Of a DNA stretch of 27,179 nucleotides, positions 22,802 to 27,179 are shown one piece after another. Position 1 is the first letter of the stretch; each line of letters starts with the position of its first letter. The notes below the pieces were generated by a model. That model searched no databases, was not told where the DNA came from, and saw nothing but the letters and a program-made list of their open reading frames with translations. A program made the translations under genes and the position numbers. The DNA is from DASTQL01 sp035761805 (GTDB lineage Bacteria; Actinomycetota; Actinomycetes; Jiangellales; Jiangellaceae): positions 1-27,179 of the forward strand of contig DASTQL010000065.1 of the NCBI GenBank assembly GCA_035761805.1. Reading direction: 5' to 3'.

Positions 22802-23266
22802 CTAGACAGCCTCCGATTCGTAGACCAGTGCGGTGGCGCCCTTGATCTCGATGACGTCCACGGTCCTGCCGACCTCGATGGTGGCGTGCTCGTCGAAGGG
22901 CCGCGCGGTCCAGACCTCGCCGCCGAGCTTCACCAGCCCCCCGTGCGCGTGCACCGTCTCGATGACCAGGGCCTTGGTGCCGACCAGCGCGGCGATCCCC
23001 GTCCGTGCCGCGACCGGCTGGCGTAGGTGGCTCTTGGCGATCGGCCGCACCACACCCAGCAGTGCTGCGCTGCTGCCGATCGCCACGAGAGCGGCGACCA
23101 GAAACGGGGCACCCAGTGCAGCCGCGACCGCGCCGGCCGCCGCGCCGCCGGCCAGCATGAGGAACGTGAGGTCGAGGGTCGTGGTCTCGGCGATGCCGAG
23201 CAGGAGGGCAAGGGCGAGCCAGGCGGACCACTGGTTGTCCGCGAGCCAGTCGATCAGCTCTCCCAC
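22802..23266 (-). CDS. NfeD family protein
   Basis: A 154-residue short-form NfeD. An N-terminal segment and two to three transmembrane helices (about 12-28, 33-80) precede an OB-fold C-terminal domain (about 85-150) with ALVGTKALVIETV and GGEVWTARPFDEHATIEVGRTVDVIEIKGATALV, here quoted in parts of the same domain. NfeD OB domains bind the partner slipin encoded just downstream. The start is the GTG at 23266, because TAGGTT lies seven bases upstream. A longer TTG start at 23275 would extend into the promoter. Confidence 0.93.
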   Translation of the reverse strand: MGELIDWLADNQWSAWLALALLLGIAETTTLDLTFLMLAGGAAAGAVAAALGAPFLVAALVAIGSSAALLGVVRPIAKSHLRQPVAARTGIAALVGTKALVIETVHAHGGLVKLGGEVWTARPFDEHATIEVGRTVDVIEIKGATALVYESEAV

Positions 23267-23273
23267 GGGTACC

Positions 23274-23279
23274 AACCTA
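23274..23279 (-). promoter_or_regulatory. Predicted -10 box TAGGTT, leaderless nfeD transcript
   Basis: The minus strand reads TAGGTT, seven bases (GGTACCC), then GTG at 23266. It would drive nfeD and the downstream slipin gene. The box lies only six bases from the stop of the ABC ATPase gene, so nfeD probably has its own promoter. Confidence 0.6.
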
Positions 23280-23285
23280 GGCGAT

Positions 23286-24074
23286 TCAGGAGCGCCGTGC
23301 TCGGGCCGCCCACCGGCCGTCGGCGTGCTGGAGCTTGAGCGGAAGGCCGAAGCACTCCGACAGCGACGCGGGCGTCAGCGTGGTCTGCACCGGCCCGGCG
23401 GCCACGACCCGGCCCTCGCGGAGCAGCAGGGCGTGTGTGAACCCGGGCGGGACCTCTTCGACGTGGTGCGTGACGAGGACGGTGGCGGGCGAAGTAGGAT
23501 CGGCGGCCAGGTCGGCGAGGGTGGAGACCAGCGCCTCGCGCCCGCCGAGGTCGAGCCCGGCCGCCGGCTCGTCGAGCAGGAGCAGCTCGGGGTCGGTCAT
23601 CAGCGCCCGCGCGATCTGGACCCGCTTGCGCTCCCCCTCGGACAGGGTGCCGAAGGTGCGGTCAGCGAGGTGGGCGACGCCCAGCCGGCCGAGCAGGTCC
23701 CGTGCCCGCTGGTCGTCGTAGTCCTCGTACGGCTCTCGCCACCGCCCGAGCACGGCGTACGAGGCAGTGAGCACGACGTCGCGGACTCGTTCCGTACGGG
23801 GCACGCGGTCGGCGAGCGCGGCGCTGGTGAGGCCGATCCGGGGCCGGAGCTCGAACACGTCGACAGCTCCCAGCAGCTCTCCCAGCACCGCTGCATATCC
23901 GGTCGAGGGATGCATCTGGGCGGCGGCGACCTGGAGCAAGGTGGTCTTGCCGGCGCCGTTCGGGCCGAGCACGACCCACCGGTCGGCCTCGTCGACCGTC
24001 CAGGTCACCTCGTCCAGCAGGCGCTGGCCGGAGCGGACCACCGAGACGTCGGCGAGCTCGAGCACGGCGGTCAT
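23286..24074 (-). CDS. ABC transporter ATP-binding protein
   Basis: A 262-residue single nucleotide-binding domain. Walker A is GPNGAGKT (37-44), the signature is LSEGE (144-148), Walker B is LLLLDEP (164-170), and the switch histidine is H204 in VTHHVEE. There is no membrane partner or binding protein next to it, so it is an orphan ATPase, possibly of the ModF or YbbL type, or it works with a permease elsewhere. GGGAGGA lies about ten bases before the ATG at 24074. A TAGGGT box at 24115-24120 would leave a leader of about 34 bases. Confidence 0.93.
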   Translation of the reverse strand: MTAVLELADVSVVRSGQRLLDEVTWTVDEADRWVVLGPNGAGKTTLLQVAAAQMHPSTGYAAVLGELLGAVDVFELRPRIGLTSAALADRVPRTERVRDVVLTASYAVLGRWREPYEDYDDQRARDLLGRLGVAHLADRTFGTLSEGERKRVQIARALMTDPELLLLDEPAAGLDLGGREALVSTLADLAADPTSPATVLVTHHVEEVPPGFTHALLLREGRVVAAGPVQTTLTPASLSECFGLPLKLQHADGRWAARARRS

Positions 24075-24114
24075 CGCAACACGGTCCTCCCGGCGTGGTC
24101 GACGCGGCATCACG

Positions 24115-24120
24115 ACCCTA
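24115..24120 (-). promoter_or_regulatory. Predicted -10 box TAGGGT of the ABC ATPase gene
   Basis: The minus strand reads TAGGGT about 40 bases before the ATG at 24074. Predicted transcription starts near 24108, giving a short leader that contains GGGAGGA. It faces the divergent -10 at 24137-24142 at a distance of only 16 bases. Confidence 0.5.
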
Positions 24121-24136
24121 GGGCAACACCGATGCC

Positions 24137-24142
24137 TAGGCT
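24137..24142 (+). promoter_or_regulatory. Predicted -10 box TAGGCT, leaderless transcript of the serB operon
   Basis: TAGGCT is followed by seven bases and the ATG at 24150. No Shine-Dalgarno sequence fits. This is a leaderless layout that would express the 252-residue unknown protein and serB together. Confidence 0.6.
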
Positions 24143-24149
24143 GGTCGCC

Positions 24150-24908
24150 ATGCTGGCGCTCCCCCGCTCCGCGCGGCTCGCCACCTGGGCGACCGCCTGG
24201 CTGGCCGGCGAGGCCTCGCTCGACGACGTGGTCGACCGCGTCCAGGGCGGCGACGAACCGCACACCGTCGAAGGAGTCCCGGGTTCCCCCGGCCCCACCA
24301 GCCTGGCGACGGCGCTCGGTGCCCTCAGGGCGCGCGGGGCGAGGGCGCTCCTGCTGGCGCTGCCACGGCCCGGAGACCTCCTCGGACTCGCGGGGGGACC
24401 GGAGGTCACAGGTGCCGCCGTACTCGCCGGGGAGGCAGCGGTCGCACACGGCACCGGTGTGGCACTCGTTCCCCGGGTGGAGGCCTTCGGCCCGCCCGGG
24501 GACGTCGGCCATCTGGTGTCGTGGGGCTGGTTCCCGGCCGGAGAGCGAGGCGACCTGCCAGGCATTGCCGAAGCCGACCGGGTCCTCCGGGAGAGCCTGC
24601 TGGAGGCCGCCGCGACCCTCACCGACCTGGACGTCGCCACGTGGCGTCCCGAGGTGGCCCAGCTGCTGGAGGACGTCCGCGGGGCCGCTCCGGCCGAGCC
24701 CCTTCCCCGGCCGTACCCGCCGCGGGCCCAGGCCCTGGCCGCGCAGGCGGCCCGGCTGTGGGCCGTGGTCGACTTCGCCCTGGACGACGACGGGGGGGCG
24801 CTGACGACGACAGCGGCGGGATCCCGCAGGGCCGCGCTCCTCCCCCTCGAGTCCGCCGCGCGCCGTGCCCTGGTGGCGGCCTGCGCATCAGTCGGGGGCC
24901 GGCGGTGA
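24150..24908 (+). CDS. Conserved hypothetical protein upstream of serB
   Basis: A 252-residue soluble protein, MLALPRSARLATWATAWLAG at its start, with no catalytic motif that I recognise. The first half resembles a compact alpha/beta domain with ALLLALPRPGDLLGL (67-80) and HLVSWGWFPAGERGDLPGIA (121-140). The second half is helical and rich in Ala and Arg. Proteins of this kind sit directly upstream of serB in other actinobacteria. Its stop overlaps the serB start in GTGA, so the two proteins should be made in a fixed ratio, suggesting a related job or complex. Function is unknown. Confidence 0.85.
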   Translation: MLALPRSARLATWATAWLAGEASLDDVVDRVQGGDEPHTVEGVPGSPGPTSLATALGALRARGARALLLALPRPGDLLGLAGGPEVTGAAVLAGEAAVAHGTGVALVPRVEAFGPPGDVGHLVSWGWFPAGERGDLPGIAEADRVLRESLLEAAATLTDLDVATWRPEVAQLLEDVRGAAPAEPLPRPYPPRAQALAAQAARLWAVVDFALDDDGGALTTTAAGSRRAALLPLESAARRALVAACASVGGRR

Positions 24909-26116
24909 CGGCGCCTCGCTCGCTGCTCATCACGATGACCGGTCGCGACCGGCCGGGCGTGACCTCACGGCTGTTCTCGGCGCTCGCCCGGCACGACGTC
25001 CAGGTCCTCGACGTCGAGCAGGTCGTCGTCCGTGGGCGCCTGGTACTGGGCGTCCTGGTCACGTCCGGCCGTGACGAGGACGCGGTCCGCCGGGCCGCCG
25101 AGACGGCGGCTGCGCAGCTCGACCTGGACGTCGAGGTCAGTGCTGGCACAGGGGACGGCACTCCGGCCCGCCAGGGCCGGGTCCACGTCATCGTGCTGGG
25201 GCACCCGCTGCTTCCCGCGGCGGTCGCAGGGGTCGCGGGCCGCATCGCCGAGGCCGGCGCCAACATCGACCGGATCGTTCGCCTCGCCGCCTACCCGGTG
25301 ACCTCCGTGCAGTTCGAGGTGTCCGGGGCCGATCCGCATGCCCTGCGGGAGGCGCTGGCTGCAGAGGCAGCGCGGCAGCAGGTGGACGTGGCCGTCGAGG
25401 CGTCAGGGTTGTACCGGCGGGCCAAGCGGTTGCTCGTGATGGACGTCGACTCCACCCTCGTGCAGGGTGAGGTGATCGAGATGCTGGCGGCGAGGGGCGG
25501 CGTCCTCGAGCAGGTCGCGCGGGTCACCCAGTCGGCGATGCGCGGCGAGATCGACTTCGAGGAGTCGCTGCGCTCCCGCGTGGCTGCGCTCGCCGGGCTC
25601 GACGCCGCCGCCCTCGAACAGGTCCGCCGGGAGGTCGTGCTCACCCCAGGTGCCCGGACCCTCGTCCGGACGCTGAGGCGGGTGGGCTACCTGTTGGCGG
25701 TCGTGAGCGGCGGGTTCACCCAGGTCATCGACCCGCTCCGCGACGAGCTGGGGCTCGACTTCGCTGCCGCCAACACCCTCGAGGTCGTCGACGGTCGGCT
25801 CACCGGGCGCCTGGTCGGTCCGGTGGTCGACCGAGCCGGCAAGGCGGAGGCACTGCGCAGGTTCGCGGCCGAGGCCGGGGTCCCGTTGTCTCAGACGGTG
25901 GCCGTGGGGGACGGTGCCAACGACCTGGACATGATCGCCGCGGCGGGTCTGGGTATCGCGTTCAACGCCAAGCCGGTCGTCCGGGAGGCTGCCGACACCG
26001 CCGTCAGCGTTCCGTACCTCGACGCCGTGCTGTACCTCCTCGGAATCAGCCGTGAGGAGATCGAGGCGGCCGATGCGGCAGACGGTCTGGTGACTCCGGC
26101 CCCCGCACTCGGCTGA
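24905..26116 (+). CDS. serB: Phosphoserine phosphatase with ACT domains
   Basis: A 403-residue SerB, which releases L-serine from phosphoserine in the last step of serine synthesis. Residues about 5-170 contain two ACT-like regulatory regions (LLITMTGRDRPGVTSRLF at 7-24 and VHVIVLGHPLLPAAVAG at 93-109). The HAD catalytic domain follows: DVDST (180-184; nucleophile D180, acid D182), SGGF (268-271), K313 and GDGAND (335-340). The N-terminal ACT domains suggest amino-acid feedback, as in mycobacterial SerB2. The GTG start overlaps the stop of the upstream gene. A SixA-like phosphatase gene follows convergently, 18 bases away. Confidence 0.97.
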   Translation: MTAPRSLLITMTGRDRPGVTSRLFSALARHDVQVLDVEQVVVRGRLVLGVLVTSGRDEDAVRRAAETAAAQLDLDVEVSAGTGDGTPARQGRVHVIVLGHPLLPAAVAGVAGRIAEAGANIDRIVRLAAYPVTSVQFEVSGADPHALREALAAEAARQQVDVAVEASGLYRRAKRLLVMDVDSTLVQGEVIEMLAARGGVLEQVARVTQSAMRGEIDFEESLRSRVAALAGLDAAALEQVRREVVLTPGARTLVRTLRRVGYLLAVVSGGFTQVIDPLRDELGLDFAAANTLEVVDGRLTGRLVGPVVDRAGKAEALRRFAAEAGVPLSQTVAVGDGANDLDMIAAAGLGIAFNAKPVVREAADTAVSVPYLDAVLYLLGISREEIEAADAADGLVTPAPALG

Positions 26117-26134
26117 CGCCGCTCCTTCGACCGA

Positions 26135-26653
26135 TCAACCTCGCGGGACGACGAACGTCGTCAGGCGGCAGGTCTCCGGGTCCAACGCCGACCAGCGGCC
26201 GGGGACCTCCAGGACGGCGAGACCGGACGTCGGGAACTTCGCTTGCAGCCGGGATCGGCCCTCGCTCGTGCCCGCCCCGTCGTCGAGCAGCCCCGCGAGG
26301 CGTTCGATGCCCGGGTTGTGGCCGACGACCAGCACGTTGGGTGTTGCCGCCGGGATGTCTCGGAGGACGTCGAGGAGATCGCCGGCTCCCGCGTCGTAGA
26401 CCTCGTCGGTCACCCGGACCTCACCCGTCGACCCGAGCTCCGCCGCAACGGCGTCCCAGGTCTGCCTGGCCCGCTGCGCAGTGGAGACGAGCACCAGGTC
26501 CGGCGCCATGCCGTTGGCGGCGAGCCACCGGCCCACGGCGGCGGCGTCACGGCGGCCCCGGTCGGCCAGCGGCCGGTCGTGGTCGGCCACGCCGTCCGGC
26601 CAGGCGGACTTGGCGTGCCGGAGGAGCAACAGACGACGCGTGGTGTCGGGCAC
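26135..26653 (-). CDS. SixA-like histidine phosphatase
   Basis: A 172-residue histidine phosphatase of the SixA type. The RHAKSAW motif (residues 12-18, nucleophile H13) and VVGHNPGIERL (with the second histidine) are typical, as are DHDRPLADRGRRDA and STAQRARQTWDAV. SixA enzymes dephosphorylate histidine residues in signalling proteins; in this setting the target is unknown. The start is GTG at 26653, because the RHAK motif then falls at the usual distance from the N-terminus. A weak GATGCT lies six bases upstream. It is convergent with serB, as in other actinobacteria. Confidence 0.92.
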   Translation of the reverse strand: MPDTTRRLLLLRHAKSAWPDGVADHDRPLADRGRRDAAAVGRWLAANGMAPDLVLVSTAQRARQTWDAVAAELGSTGEVRVTDEVYDAGAGDLLDVLRDIPAATPNVLVVGHNPGIERLAGLLDDGAGTSEGRSRLQAKFPTSGLAVLEVPGRWSALDPETCRLTTFVVPRG

Positions 26654-26738
26654 CGGCCGAGCATCCCATGCCCGTCGCCGGGTCACCGGCGATGGATCGG
26701 CTCGGCCCGGCCCGGTCACGGCGATGGCCCGCCGGAGG

Positions 26739-27179
26739 TCAGCCGGCGGGGTGGTGGGCGTGTTCGGGGGGTCCGGTGGTGTGCGGTCGGCCTGCTGCTC
26801 GTCGGCGGGTGTGTTGGACCAGCCGGTGCAGCCGGGCCCGGACCAGGGCGGTGAGGTCCGGGTCGGGCACCGGGTGCTCGCCCAGTGGGGGCAGCGGGGT
26901 GGTGGTGTAGGACCGGCCCAGTGGGCTGGTCTGGGTCAGCGCCCCGCTGTCGGGGTGCAGCCGGTGGCACCGGGCGCCGCAGGTCTTCGCGTCGTGGTGC
27001 GGCTGGTGCAGGGGCACGGTGTTGCCGGCCCCGGTGGGCCCGGCCGGCCACGGGGTGTCGTGGTCGAGCTGCAGGCCGTGCCGGGCGGTGCAGCCGCGGG
27101 CGGCGCACACCCCGCCGGCCCGGGCCAGCACGAAGGCGCGCACCGCCGCGGTGGGCCGGTAGGAACGGATCGGCGCGGT
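26739..27179 (-). CDS. DUF222/13E12-type HNH endonuclease domain protein (5' end cut by window edge)
   Basis: The frame is open to the right edge and covers 147 codons, so this is the C-terminal part of a longer protein. It contains IRSYRPTAAVRAFVLARAGG and then an HNH core: QLDHDTPWPAGPT (D39-H40 of the fragment), GNTVPL (N53), and HH at 61-62. Cysteines C25 and C30 and KTCGARC may bind a structural zinc. Such domains end the DUF222-containing 13E12-repeat family, often present in several copies in actinobacteria and possibly mobile. The tail is Arg/His/Pro-rich. The missing N-terminal DUF222 domain must lie beyond base 27179. Confidence 0.85.
   Translation of the reverse strand, partial: TAPIRSYRPTAAVRAFVLARAGGVCAARGCTARHGLQLDHDTPWPAGPTGAGNTVPLHQPHHDAKTCGARCHRLHPDSGALTQTSPLGRSYTTTPLPPLGEHPVPDPDLTALVRARLHRLVQHTRRRAAGRPHTTGPPEHAHHPAG

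Overview
The window is very GC-rich, densely packed and carries a mycobacterial/streptomycete-style gene order, so it is almost certainly chromosomal DNA of a high-GC actinobacterium. The SCO1664-DUF3090-phosphomutase cassette, an F420-dependent LLM oxidoreductase, DUF5703, Ku with a lysine-rich tail, and a DUF222/13E12-type HNH protein all fit this. The family cannot be fixed from the sequence alone; a Geodermatophilaceae- or Nocardioides-like genus is a guess. No insertion sequence, prophage, integrase, CRISPR array or rRNA is visible. No gene-free stretch exceeds about 135 bases.

Layout. 1-2070 (minus): a three-gene cassette of unknown function (kinase-like SCO1664 family protein, DUF3090, histidine-phosphatase-type phosphomutase) that in other actinobacteria lies near mshC. 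2204-5342 (plus): two tandem, paralogous secreted LytM/M23 peptidoglycan hydrolases with proline-rich linkers and coiled coils. 5351-7239 (minus): undecaprenyl-diphosphatase translationally coupled to an F420-dependent oxidoreductase. 7325-9591 (plus): an aldo/keto reductase coupled to a helix-hairpin-helix protein that looks like a degenerate RecD-type helicase. 9601-11771: a 205-residue acidic hypothetical (minus), DUF5703 (plus) and an M20 peptidase (minus). 11884-11971: tRNA-Leu(GAG). 12089-12981 (plus): two small membrane proteins. 13000-14636 (minus): a KhtT/KhtU-like regulated cation/proton antiporter. 14690-15574 (plus): a Nudix hydrolase fused to a PIN/NYN-like domain. 15590-16582 (minus): Ku. 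16738-17940 (plus): a zinc-ribbon miniprotein and a zinc alcohol dehydrogenase. 17937-18746 (minus): a SpoU-type rRNA/tRNA methyltransferase. 18814-19035 (plus): a degenerate cold-shock-fold protein. 19025-20881 (minus): a CoA-transferase/GNAT fusion. 20920-23266 (minus): a TSUP exporter, a slipin-type SPFH protein and NfeD. 23286-24074 (minus): an ABC ATPase. 24150-26116 (plus): a conserved unknown coupled to phosphoserine phosphatase SerB. 26135-26653 (minus): a SixA-like phosphatase. 26739-27179 (minus): the C-terminal part of a DUF222/HNH protein.

How the genes relate. The cell-envelope genes (two M23 hydrolases beside undecaprenyl-diphosphatase) sit together, as do the membrane quality-control pair (slipin and NfeD). 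Most other neighbours are conserved actinobacterial housekeeping. At least six genes start directly at a predicted transcription start, with a TANNNT box 6-7 bases before a GTG or ATG, so leaderless expression appears common here. I see no striking new mobile or defence system. The best candidates for undescribed biology are the kinase-like/phosphatase-like cassette at 1-2070, the helicase-derived HhH protein, the Nudix-PIN fusion, and the CoA-transferase with an altered catalytic residue.
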